DNA of 7,679 nucleotides from Verrucomicrobiota bacterium. Lineage in GTDB: Bacteria; Verrucomicrobiota; Verrucomicrobiia; Verrucomicrobiales; Akkermansiaceae. A model generated the notes under the pieces. It made no database searches, had not been told where the DNA came from, and worked only from the letters and a program-made list of their open reading frames with translations. A program made the translations under genes and the position numbers. Shown here piece by piece: positions 1 to 5,661 of the stretch (within the stretch, counting starts at the first letter, position 1; each line of letters starts with the position of its first letter). Where the stretch lies: assembly GCA_008932955.1 (NCBI GenBank), contig WBXE01000111.1, forward strand, positions 1 through 7,679, written 5' to 3'.

Positions 1-174
1 CACCGCACTCCTAGGCACACACTCGCCAGCGAGCCGCCGCGCGGAGTGCGGAGTGCGGGGGCTTGCCCCCGCCTTGGGCGGGGCGGGCTTGCCCGCCGTG
101 GCGCGGAGCTGTGCATGAGGTGCCGCTGTGATGCACACTCGCCAGCAAGCTGGCTAGCTAGGGCGGTGGCGAGC
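1..174. repeat. 174-bp compound palindromic repeat, copy 1
   Basis: First of two nearly identical, directly adjacent 174-bp units (next copy 175-348, five differences: positions 35, 102, 122, 127 and 157 against 209, 276, 296, 301 and 331). The unit is built from small perfect inverted repeats with 2-nt centres: GCGGGGGC-TT-GCCCCCGC (55-72), GGCGGGC-TT-GCCCGCC (82-97), GCCAGC-AA-GCTGGC (141-154) and GCGGTGGC-GA-GCCACCGC (163-180, crossing the copy boundary). There is also a longer-loop pair TGTGCAT/ATGCACA (110-116 with 131-137), and CCGCACTCC (3-11) pairs with GGAGTGCGG at 43-51 or 50-58. The array may continue upstream, since the window starts at the unit boundary. No coding function is supported. 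Confidence 0.9.
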
Positions 175-348
175 CACCGCACTCCTAGGCACACACTCGC
201 CAGCGAGCTGCCGCGCGGAGTGCGGAGTGCGGGGGCTTGCCCCCGCCTTGGGCGGGGCGGGCTTGCCCGCCGTGGGGCGGAGCTGTGCATGAGGTTCCGC
301 GGTGATGCACACTCGCCAGCAAGCTGGCTAACTAGGGCGGTGGCGAGC
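175..348. repeat. 174-bp compound palindromic repeat, copy 2
   Basis: Second full unit, about 97% identical to copy 1 by direct base comparison. It keeps all the small inverted repeats intact: 229-246, 256-271, arms 284-290 with 305-311, 315-328 and 337-354. The only palindrome changed is the short CTAGCTAG at 154-161, which reads CTAACTAG here. Because 174 is a multiple of three, a chance reading frame stays open across both copies and gives a repeated peptide, which is not evidence of a gene. Confidence 0.9.
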
Positions 349-394
349 CACCGCAGTCCTAGGCTTGGCTAAGCGGTGGCGAGCCACCGCAGTC
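349..394. repeat. Truncated third copy of the 174-bp repeat
   Basis: Positions 349-364 match the beginning of the repeat unit with one substitution. The middle is missing, and 365-394 resemble the end of the unit, including a third perfect GCGGTGGC-GA-GCCACCGC palindrome at 373-390 and the start of what would be the next unit (385-394). It looks like a deletion remnant that marks the downstream edge of the array. From 395 to 468 I see no further repeat and no gene. Confidence 0.75.
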
Positions 395-468
395 AAGGAG
401 CGGCAAAAGATGCCTGCCTTTGGGGTTGAGTTGCTGTGGGTGCCAGCTAGACTGCTGCCGTTCGTCCC

Positions 469-1434
469 ATGATCCGTCCCATGATTGTCCGTCTCGTCGC
501 GCTGCTCGGCAGCCTTTCGCCCCTGCTCCTGCATGCTCAGGCCCCGGAAAGCCTGATGGTGGTGGAGGCTTATTCGGGGAAAATCCTCGTTGCTGCCAAT
601 TCCTCCATCAAACGTCCGGTATCCAGCCTCAATCAATTGGCCACCTCCATCGTGGCTGTGGACTGGGCCACCGCCACCGCCGCTGATATCAGCCAATTAG
701 TCATCACCGCGCCGCCAACCGTCGCGCTGGTTGGCGGGCCCAATCCCATGCACCTGCAACCCGGCGATAAGCTGACCCTGCGAGATGCGCTGTATTCGAC
801 GTTGCTAGGCTCGGACAATCTCGCGGCCCTCACCATCGCCGATCACATCGGCAGCCAAATTCTCGCCAAACGCGGCAAGACAGGCGACCCAGTGGCCGCT
901 TTCGTGGTGGAAATGAACCGGCTCGCCGAACTTGTCGGCATGACCAACACGAAATTTGTCAACCCCCATGGGCTGGAGCGGCCGCGGGCGAATGGTTACT
1001 CGTGCGCTGCAGACGTCGCCCGTCTATCGATTTTCACGATGCGGCGCAACGCCCTTAATTTCATTGTGCGGCAAAAAGAGCGCCAGATTAACGTCATTGG
1101 CAGCAGCGGCAAGCGCGGCTATCTGATCCACAACCCCCATGAATTGCTTGGTGCAGAAGGCCTCCTCGGCATCAAAACCGGAGCCTCAGCGGCGGCTGGC
1201 CCGTGTTTGACCACCTGCATGGACCGTGAGCCATTGGTGCGGGTCAAACCCGATGGCTCGAAAGGCGCCACCCCACGGCGCCTAATCGTGGTGCTGCTCA
1301 ATAGCCCGGATCGCTTCAGCCGCACCCGCAGCTTGCTGCAACAAGGGTGGTCGATTTACGATGCTTGGTTGAAGGATGGCGCGCCAGTCACCGAGGCACG
1401 CCGCGAGATTCTTGCCGTGCCCGCACCTAATTAA
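469..1434 (+). CDS. D-alanyl-D-alanine carboxypeptidase-like protein (peptidase S11), catalytic Lys replaced
   Basis: A 321-residue exported protein of the low-molecular-weight penicillin-binding (DacA-like) family, which normally trims the terminal D-Ala from peptidoglycan stem peptides in the periplasm. Residues 1-24 form a signal peptide with a hydrophobic core and a plausible cleavage site after HAQA. The family scaffold is clear: GKIL at 37-40, SxN motif S115-D116-N117, NPHGLE at 165-170, and KTG at 236-238 followed by AAG. The usual SxxK active site (typically ASLTK) reads S52-S53-L54-N55-Q56, so the nucleophile S53 is present but the catalytic lysine is Gln56 (codon CAA, 634-636). S45-S46-I47-K48 also fits SxxK by chance but aligns outside the active site. 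The separate C-terminal domain of classical PBP5 is absent. ATG 469 and ATG 481 are both possible starts, and neither has a Shine-Dalgarno. The protein may be inactive, altered in chemistry, or carry a sequence error. Confidence 0.87.
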   Translation: MIRPMIVRLVALLGSLSPLLLHAQAPESLMVVEAYSGKILVAANSSIKRPVSSLNQLATSIVAVDWATATAADISQLVITAPPTVALVGGPNPMHLQPGDKLTLRDALYSTLLGSDNLAALTIADHIGSQILAKRGKTGDPVAAFVVEMNRLAELVGMTNTKFVNPHGLERPRANGYSCAADVARLSIFTMRRNALNFIVRQKERQINVIGSSGKRGYLIHNPHELLGAEGLLGIKTGASAAAGPCLTTCMDREPLVRVKPDGSKGATPRRLIVVLLNSPDRFSRTRSLLQQGWSIYDAWLKDGAPVTEARREILAVPAPN

Positions 1435-1438
1435 AAAA

Positions 1439-1481
1439 AGACCCAAGACAGCAAGACGCGAGACTTGTAGTCTTGCGTCTT
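1439..1481. repeat. CAAGAC-type repeat with a strong hairpin
   Basis: Five bases after the upstream stop codon, several AAGAC units run into a near-perfect hairpin: left arm AAGACGCGAGACT (1453-1465), loop TGT, right arm AGTCTTGCGTCTT (1469-1481), 13 pairs with one G-T wobble in the plus-strand RNA. It is not followed by an immediate T-tract (CCCAATATC intervenes before TTTT), so it is not a textbook intrinsic terminator. It could attenuate read-through into the regulator gene that starts 17 bases later, or simply be an inserted repeat. An inverted relative of the AAGAC part lies at 2193-2210. Confidence 0.75.
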
Positions 1482-1498
1482 CCCAATATCTTTTCCCC

Positions 1499-1984
1499 AT
1501 GCCCCTCGATCCGCTCCTCCACTTGTTGTGCCGCAAGGCACGCCTATCCCATCAGGAACTCGGCGAATTGCTCGCCCTGCCGCCTCAAACCATCGCCGAG
1601 AGGGTTGCCGCTTGGGAAAAGGATGGCACCATCCGCGGCTACCACGCCGTCATCGATCCGGAAATCACCGGCGACACCGCTGTGTCCGCCTTCATCGAAG
1701 TGAAAATCGCCCCCGAGCGCGGCGGCGGCTTCGACCGGCTGGCCATGCGCGTGTCGCGCTTTGAGCAGGTGGTGTCCTGCTATTTGGCCAGCGGAGGCTA
1801 CGATCTGATGGTGGTGGCGGAAGGTGGCGACTTGCGAGAAGTGGCCCGCTTCGTCTCCGAGAAACTCAGCACGCTGGAGGGGGTTATTTCCACCGCCACT
1901 CACTTCCGCCTCAAGACCTACAAGGAGAACGGTTTCCTCTTCGAGCAAGAGGCGTCTAACGAACGACTCGCGGTCTCGCCCTAG
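1499..1984 (+). CDS. Lrp/AsnC family transcriptional regulator
   Basis: A 161-residue protein of typical Lrp/AsnC size. Residues about 16-44 form the N-terminal winged helix-turn-helix (LSHQELGELLALPP...TIAERVAAWEKDGTIRGY), followed by the hinge strand HAVIDPE. Residues about 62-142 form the C-terminal RAM ligand-binding/oligomerisation domain, with the characteristic GGYDLMV (99-105) and a closing strand THFRLKTYKENG. Such proteins bind DNA as dimers to octamers and often sense amino acids. The ligand and targets here are unknown, though autoregulation is common in the family. The frame is open upstream to 1376, but ATG 1499 is preferred because the extension would overlap the preceding gene and translate the 1453-1481 hairpin, and the domain begins right after it. 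No Shine-Dalgarno is visible; a pyrimidine tract (TCTTTTCCCC) precedes the start. The neighbouring S11 gene ends 64 bp upstream on the same strand. Confidence 0.9.
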   Translation: MPLDPLLHLLCRKARLSHQELGELLALPPQTIAERVAAWEKDGTIRGYHAVIDPEITGDTAVSAFIEVKIAPERGGGFDRLAMRVSRFEQVVSCYLASGGYDLMVVAEGGDLREVARFVSEKLSTLEGVISTATHFRLKTYKENGFLFEQEASNERLAVSP

Positions 1985-2010
1985 GATCCTTCCGACTAGC
2001 TTGAAGATTT

Positions 2011-2037
2011 ACCGCAGAGTCGCCAAAGACGCAAAGG
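2011..2037. repeat. CGCAGAG/GACGCAAAG-type intergenic repeat fragment
   Basis: Downstream of the regulator stop codon, the sequence starting ACCGCAGAGTCGCC and continuing into AAAGACGCAAAGG matches, by recall, a short dispersed intergenic motif (CGCAGAG...GACGCAAAG) that recurs in many bacterial genomes. Only one arm is visible here, with no clear inverted partner nearby, so it looks like a solitary or decayed copy. No function is claimed. Confidence 0.45.
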
Positions 2038-2095
2038 GGCATGGGTTATCGAAAAAAATCCTATCTTCAGGCTTCCTGAGCTGGGCATTGAGATG

Positions 2096-2127
2096 CCATG
2101 AGTACGTGCCTCAGGCTTGGCTCATGG
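2096..2127. repeat. Nested inverted repeat in the convergent spacer
   Basis: CCATGAG (2096-2102) pairs perfectly with CTCATGG (2121-2127), and the loop contains a second small palindrome GCCTCAGGC (2108-2116). It lies between the ends of the regulator gene and the oppositely oriented ABC gene. There is no T-tract on either side, so it is not called a terminator. It could be a cruciform-prone repeat remnant or chance. Confidence 0.45.
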
Positions 2128-2192
2128 ACGGTCCTTCCGCACGGCGACAGTAACGTCGTCGCTCCCTACCCAGTCGTTAGTTCAAGGTTCTT

Positions 2193-2210
2193 GTCTTGGG
2201 TCTTGGGTCT
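2193..2210. repeat. GTCTTGG heptamer tandem repeat
   Basis: GTCTTGGGTCTTGGGTCT is a 7-bp unit repeated about 2.6 times. Its reverse complement shares AGACCCAAGAC and a following AAGAC with the repeat at 1439-1459, so inverted relatives of one family flank the Lrp-type gene. A small hairpin GAGGC-GCT-GCCTC follows at 2211-2223, just beyond the ABC gene end, without a T-tract. Confidence 0.55.
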
Positions 2211-2230
2211 GAGGCGCTGCCTCCCTAGGC

Positions 2231-3163
2231 TCAATCCGGCCGGGTCAGCTCGACAAACACATCCTCCAGGGTGGCTTCGTGGCGGAACAACGAGCGCAGC
2301 GGCCAGCCGTATTGCGCCGCGAGTTGAGCGATGGCTTCGCGCGCATCCACCCCCGAATCCACCCATACGAGGTAGCGTGTCCATTCGTCGTCCATCGCCT
2401 CTGGGGTGACTTTTTTCACGCTGTCGACACGGTTGAGAGCGGCGGCGACGACCTCCGGATCGGACTGAATCTCCACTTGCAGGCGGCCGGCGGCACGCAT
2501 TTGGCCGATGAGGTTGGCCGGGGTGTCGGCGGCGCGAATTTTCCCGTTGTCGATGATGATGACGCGGTTGCAGGTCATTTCCACTTCGGTGAGGATATGG
2601 GTGGAAATGAGCAAGGTGTGGGCTTGGCCGAGCTGGCGGATGAGTTCGCGGATTTGGCGGATTTGATTGGGATCGAGGCCATTGGTCGGCTCGTCGAGAA
2701 TGAGCAATTCCGGATCATGCGACAAGGCATCGGCCAAACCCACCCGCTGGCGGAACCCTTTTGACAAGGTTTTGATCATTTTTCGGCGCACTCCGTCCAG
2801 CCCGCAGGTGTCGATGACCGCCCCCACCCGCCGCCGCGTGTCGTGCTTGCCCAGCCCCTTGAGTTGGGCGCGAAATTTCAAGTACTCAAGCACCCGCATT
2901 TCGTCGTAGAGCGGGACGTTTTCCGGCATGTAGCCGATGCGGCGACGGGCTTCGAGTGATTGGCGGAAAATATCGAATCCGGCCACCCTGGCACTGCCGG
3001 AGGTGGGCGGCAGGTAGCCGGTGAGCATCCGCAGGGTGGTGGTTTTACCGGCGCCGTTGGGGCCGAGGAAGCCGACCACCTCACCGCGCTTGACGGTGAA
3101 ACTGATGTCGCGCACCGCCTCATGGCGGGCAAATTGTTTGGTGAGGTTCTTGGCTTCGATCAT
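2231..3163 (-). CDS. ABC transporter ATP-binding subunit, GldA/ABC-2 type
   Basis: A 310-residue ATPase that would energise an ABC-2 type membrane exporter from the cytoplasmic face. All core motifs are present: Walker A GPNGAGKT (34-41), Q-loop region YMPENVPLY (78-86) with Glu81 where many ABC ATPases have Gln (from recall, common in GldA-like members), signature LSKGFRQR (133-140), Walker B LLILDEPT (153-160), D-loop NGLDP (161-165) and switch His189 in STH. Residues about 220-310 form the C-terminal extension typical of ABC-2 ATPases and end in the LEDVFVELT motif. The frame is open upstream to 3424, but that stretch is low-quality intergenic sequence with palindromes. ATG at 3163 directly begins the MIEAKNLTK strand that opens the domain. 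No permease gene adjoins it: the next gene on its 3' side is a convergent regulator and on its 5' side a divergent MoxR gene. The substrate cannot be inferred. Confidence 0.93.
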   Translation of the reverse strand: MIEAKNLTKQFARHEAVRDISFTVKRGEVVGFLGPNGAGKTTTLRMLTGYLPPTSGSARVAGFDIFRQSLEARRRIGYMPENVPLYDEMRVLEYLKFRAQLKGLGKHDTRRRVGAVIDTCGLDGVRRKMIKTLSKGFRQRVGLADALSHDPELLILDEPTNGLDPNQIRQIRELIRQLGQAHTLLISTHILTEVEMTCNRVIIIDNGKIRAADTPANLIGQMRAAGRLQVEIQSDPEVVAAALNRVDSVKKVTPEAMDDEWTRYLVWVDSGVDAREAIAQLAAQYGWPLRSLFRHEATLEDVFVELTRPD

Positions 3164-3517
3164 GAGCACGCGGTGGCTGGGCCTGGCTGAAACGCCCCGC
3201 ATCTCCGGTTGTCGCGGCGGGTCGCGCCCCCAATCTAGGCGGTTTGCCCCGCTGGCCAAGTGTGAAATTCGCGGTCTAAGGTGAGGTGGCATTCCGCCGC
3301 CCACACGGAGCGCCGGCTTGAGCCGGCCTGCGCATGCGCAGAGCAAGAGGTCGCCGCTCGGCGGCTTCCCCTTGCGCATCCATCGACAGTATTGGGCAAG
3401 ATGCCCCCACTCCTTGAGTTTCACGCGCAGGCCAGGCGTGGGGGATTTTCCAAGTTTCTCGCCTCGACAAAACGAGTTGGCGTTCTAGCGTCGCTTTTGT
3501 TCGCACTCCCACCATCC
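3164..3517. other. Divergent intergenic region between ABC ATPase and MoxR genes
   Basis: This 354-bp stretch should hold the promoters of both flanking genes, but I could not identify a convincing -35/-10 pair. It carries the palindrome mosaic at 3312-3365 and a further inverted repeat, CCCCCAC (3404-3410) with GTGGGGG (3438-3444), followed by ATTTTCC, which resembles a hairpin in the moxR 5' region. Both flanking genes have open frames running into this region, but these read through palindromes and show no recognisable domain. Confidence 0.6.
3312..3365. repeat. Palindrome mosaic in the divergent spacer
   Basis: Three short inverted repeats stand almost end to end: GCCGGCT-TG-AGCCGGC (3312-3327), the perfect 14-bp palindrome CTGCGCATGCGCAG (3328-3341) and GCCGC-TCG-GCGGC (3353-3365). 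The build, GC-rich arms around a 2-3 nt centre, is like that of the 174-bp units at 1-348, though the sequence differs. It is likely another compound palindromic repeat family. Confidence 0.7.
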
Positions 3518-4540
3518 ATGGATCCTAACCCCACGCTCGCCGCCCAACTGCCGCCCGATGACGTCGCCGCCATCGACCAACTCGGAAAAATCTACCAAGC
3601 GTTCCGGGCGGAGCTCGGCAAAGCCATCATCGGTCAGGACGAGGTGATTGAGCGGCTGGCCATTTGCCTGTTTGCGCGCGGCCACGCCTTGCTGATGGGC
3701 GTGCCCGGTCTCGCCAAAACCCTGTTGGTGTCCTCGGTGGCACAAACCTTCGATCTAACATTCAACCGGATCCAGTTCACTCCGGACCTGATGCCCGCGG
3801 ATATCACCGGCACCGACATCATTCAGGAAAGCGGAGTGGGCGGCCGCCGTGAGTTTGAGTTCATCAAGGGTCCGGTCTTTGCCAATATCGTGCTGGCCGA
3901 CGAAATCAACCGTGCCCCCGCCAAAACCCAGTCGGCGATGCTCGAGGCTATGCAGGAAAATAAGGTCACCGTGTTGGGTAAGACGTACACGCTGTTGCCG
4001 CCGTTTTTCGTCCTGGCCACCCAGAACCCGATCGAACAGGAAGGCACCTATCCATTGCCGGAAGCCCAGCTCGACCGCTTCATGTTCCTCATCGATGTGG
4101 ATTACCCCAGCTTCGAGGAGGAAAAACGCATCGCCCGCGAAACCACCGGCGCCGCCCGCGCCGCCCTCAGCCACTTGCTCGACGGCGACAAGGTGCTCGC
4201 CTATCAGCAACTCGTGCGCCGCGTGCCGGTGCCCGAACACCTCTACGAATATGCGGTGAACATCGTGCGCAAGACCCGCCCCCATCAGCCCGAGTCGCCC
4301 CAATGGATCAAGGACACCGTCGGCTGGGGGGCCGGCCCGCGCGCCGTCCAATACCTCATTCTCGGGGCCAAATCCCGCGCCGCACTGCGCGGTGCCTACA
4401 TGGCCTCACTGGAGGACATCGAGGCGGTCGCCTCGCCGGTGCTATCGCATCGCGTCATCACCAACTTCTCTGCTGAAAGCCAAGGCATGACCTCCAAGAA
4501 AATTGTTGAGCGACTGATCAAGGAGATGCGGGAAGCATGA
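3518..4540 (+). CDS. MoxR family AAA+ ATPase
   Basis: A 340-residue cytoplasmic AAA+ ATPase of the MoxR group, thought to work as a hexameric chaperone that remodels or activates vWA-domain partners. Visible motifs: IIGQDEVIE (37-45), Walker A GVPGLAKT (61-68), FTPDLMPADITG (87-98), Walker B VLADEINRA with D128/E129, sensor 1 ATQNP (167-171, N170), arginine-finger region LDRFMF (R187), and sensor 2 GAGPR (R275). The C-terminal lid helices run to the end. Length and order are standard and no motif is missing. The frame is open upstream to 3281, but ATG 3518 is chosen because the preceding region is intergenic palindromic sequence and the family normally begins close to this point. There is no Shine-Dalgarno. 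It heads a same-strand cluster with the DUF58 and BatA-like genes, the usual partners of MoxR, 189 bp upstream of the former. Confidence 0.95.
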   Translation: MDPNPTLAAQLPPDDVAAIDQLGKIYQAFRAELGKAIIGQDEVIERLAICLFARGHALLMGVPGLAKTLLVSSVAQTFDLTFNRIQFTPDLMPADITGTDIIQESGVGGRREFEFIKGPVFANIVLADEINRAPAKTQSAMLEAMQENKVTVLGKTYTLLPPFFVLATQNPIEQEGTYPLPEAQLDRFMFLIDVDYPSFEEEKRIARETTGAARAALSHLLDGDKVLAYQQLVRRVPVPEHLYEYAVNIVRKTRPHQPESPQWIKDTVGWGAGPRAVQYLILGAKSRAALRGAYMASLEDIEAVASPVLSHRVITNFSAESQGMTSKKIVERLIKEMREA

Positions 4541-4544
4541 ACCT

Positions 4545-4726
4545 AGAAAGGAAAATAGAAACCACGGAATGCACGGATTAAGAAAGAGTTATGAATTTGA
4601 TGATATTCACCATTTGGGTGAGCCTGTGACTTGATAGATCAGGACCATCTTGTCCGTGTAATCCTCTTCAATCCGTGTAATCCGTGGTTAAAAAACGTCT
4701 CTGCAACCCTTTCCATTTTCCTTTTT
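4545..4726. repeat. Nested inverted-repeat element (MITE- or REP-like) in the moxR-DUF58 spacer
   Basis: Inner arms ACCACGGAATGCACGGATT (4561-4579) and the complement of 4670-4688 (ACCACGGATTACACGGATT) match at 17 of 19 bases. Outer arms AGAAAGGAAAATAGAAA (4545-4561) and the complement of 4710-4726 match at 15 of 17. The right inner arm is preceded by a direct duplicate of TCCGTGTAATCC (4653-4664 and 4672-4683), and a small hairpin TCACC-ATTTG-GGTGA sits at 4607-4621. The element starts 4 bp after the moxR stop and ends 3 bp before the DUF58 start, so it fills the spacer. No transposase is encoded. By recall, CACGGATTACACGGATT-type arms are a widespread intergenic repeat in diverse bacteria. 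The outer purine-rich arms could match partly by chance. Confidence 0.75.
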
Positions 4727-4729
4727 AGC

Positions 4730-5623
4730 ATGAAATACGACTTCCTCGATAACACCTTGCTATCCCGTCTCGGCAGCTTGCCCATCGAGGCCCGCGCGCC
4801 GATGTTGGGCAACGTCGCCGGCAAACACCGCTCGCCCCATCGCGGCTCGTCGGTCGAATTCGCCGAGTACCGCAAGTACGTCCCAGGCGATGATACCCGC
4901 CGCCTCGATTGGAAGGCTTTCGCCCGCTCTGACCGGTTTTACATCAAGGAATTCGAGGCCGACACCAACCTGCGCGCCTACTTCGTCGTCGATGCCTCCG
5001 GCTCGATGAACTTCGCTGGCCGCGGCGAAGCGAAAATCCAGTTCGCCCGCCGCATTGCCGCAGCGCTGTCCTATCTGCTAGTCAATCAGGGCGATGCCGC
5101 CGGCCTGTCCATCTGCACCGATAAGTTGCACCTGGAAGTGCCGCCAAGCCGCCGCGCAGCCCACCTCGAGCGGCTCTTCAGCACCCTCGGCGCGCTCACC
5201 CCCGCCGGTCCCACCGGTCTCATCCACGCCCTCCACACCATCGCCGAAAAAGTCAGCCAACGCGCGTTCGTGGTCATCCTTTCTGATTTGTTCACCGAGC
5301 CCGCAGCCCTCAGCGACGCCCTCCAGCACCTGCGCTACCGCAAGCATGATATCGCGGTGTTTCATTTGCTAGATCCGCAGGAACTCGGCTTCGAGTTCGA
5401 CCGCCCCCACCGCTTCGTCGATATGGAGGACAACACCGCGCTGGTCGTCGAGCCCAACCTCATCGCCGATGAGTACAAGGCCGCCCTGCGCGACTTCCTC
5501 ACCGCCGTTCGCGCCAAGTGCCACGATGCCGCCGCCGATTACCAAATGGTCCTAACCGACGCCCCGCTCGAGCCCTTGTTGCGCGAGTTTCTAACCGCTC
5601 GATTGCCCAAGTCAAAGCACTAG
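4730..5623 (+). CDS. DUF58 domain protein (soluble vWA-like partner of MoxR)
   Basis: A 297-residue protein with no membrane segment, the short soluble form of DUF58. The family hallmark lies at residues about 36-66: PHRGSSVEFAEYRKYVPGDDTRRLDWKAFAR (shown in parts: SSVEFAEYRKY 40-50, PGDDTRRLDWK 52-62). A von Willebrand A fold follows, with a metal-ion site DASGS (D88, S90, S92) after strand AYFVV, and Asp186 in VVILSDLF as the likely third metal-site segment. Such proteins are encoded beside MoxR ATPases and are presumed substrates or adaptors for them. The frame is open from 4631, but that extension would translate the inverted-repeat arm, and ATG 4730 begins right before the conserved LDNTLLSRLGSL region. 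No Shine-Dalgarno precedes it (CTTTTTAGC). The stop is 39 bp before the BatA-like start, so the two are probably cotranscribed. Confidence 0.93.
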   Translation: MKYDFLDNTLLSRLGSLPIEARAPMLGNVAGKHRSPHRGSSVEFAEYRKYVPGDDTRRLDWKAFARSDRFYIKEFEADTNLRAYFVVDASGSMNFAGRGEAKIQFARRIAAALSYLLVNQGDAAGLSICTDKLHLEVPPSRRAAHLERLFSTLGALTPAGPTGLIHALHTIAEKVSQRAFVVILSDLFTEPAALSDALQHLRYRKHDIAVFHLLDPQELGFEFDRPHRFVDMEDNTALVVEPNLIADEYKAALRDFLTAVRAKCHDAAADYQMVLTDAPLEPLLREFLTARLPKSKH

Positions 5624-5631
5624 CATTTAAG

Positions 5632-5661
5632 ATTTAGTGCTTAAAAATTTAGTCCTTAAAC
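5632..5661. repeat. 15-bp tandem repeat in the DUF58-BatA spacer
   Basis: ATTTAGTGCTTAAAA (5632-5646) is followed directly by ATTTAGTCCTTAAAC (5647-5661), two differences in 15. It starts 8 bases after the DUF58 stop and ends one base before the BatA-like ATG (5663), so it occupies most of the 39-bp spacer and all of the ribosome-binding region of the next gene. It is strikingly AT-rich against its GC-rich surroundings. Confidence 0.8.

Noticed and set aside
46..372. 108-residue open frame containing a duplicated peptide
   Set aside because: It lies entirely in the 174-bp palindromic repeats. The peptide repeats only because 174 is divisible by three. No domain is recognisable.
1..394. CRISPR array
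   Set aside because: The units are 174 bp and adjacent without unique spacers, and there are no cas genes.
601..612. S45-S46-I47-K48 as the SxxK catalytic motif of the S11 protein
   Set aside because: In the family alignment this stretch matches the linker before the active site; the serine of ASLTK aligns with S53.
1376..1498. N-terminal extension of the Lrp-type gene
   Set aside because: It overlaps the S11 gene and would translate the hairpin repeat, and the conserved domain starts after ATG 1499.
2051..2079. Intrinsic terminator for the minus-strand ABC gene (hairpin 2067-2079 plus T-run opposite 2052-2058)
   Set aside because: The stem is only 5 bp and the T-run lies about 8 bases away, so it does not fit a standard terminator.
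3164..3424. 87-residue N-terminal extension of the ABC ATPase
   Set aside because: It reads through the palindrome mosaic with no ABC homology, and ATG 3163 fits the domain start.
3281..3517. 79-residue N-terminal extension of MoxR
   Set aside because: Same intergenic palindromic sequence on the other strand. MoxR proteins normally begin near residue M at 3518.
3164..3517. Promoter boxes for the divergent genes
   Set aside because: No -35/-10 pair with acceptable spacing could be found by eye, and the consensus for this organism is unknown.
3755..4351. 198-residue minus-strand open frame opposite moxR
   Set aside because: It is a shadow of the MoxR gene, with skewed composition and no recognisable domain, typical of GC-rich coding DNA.
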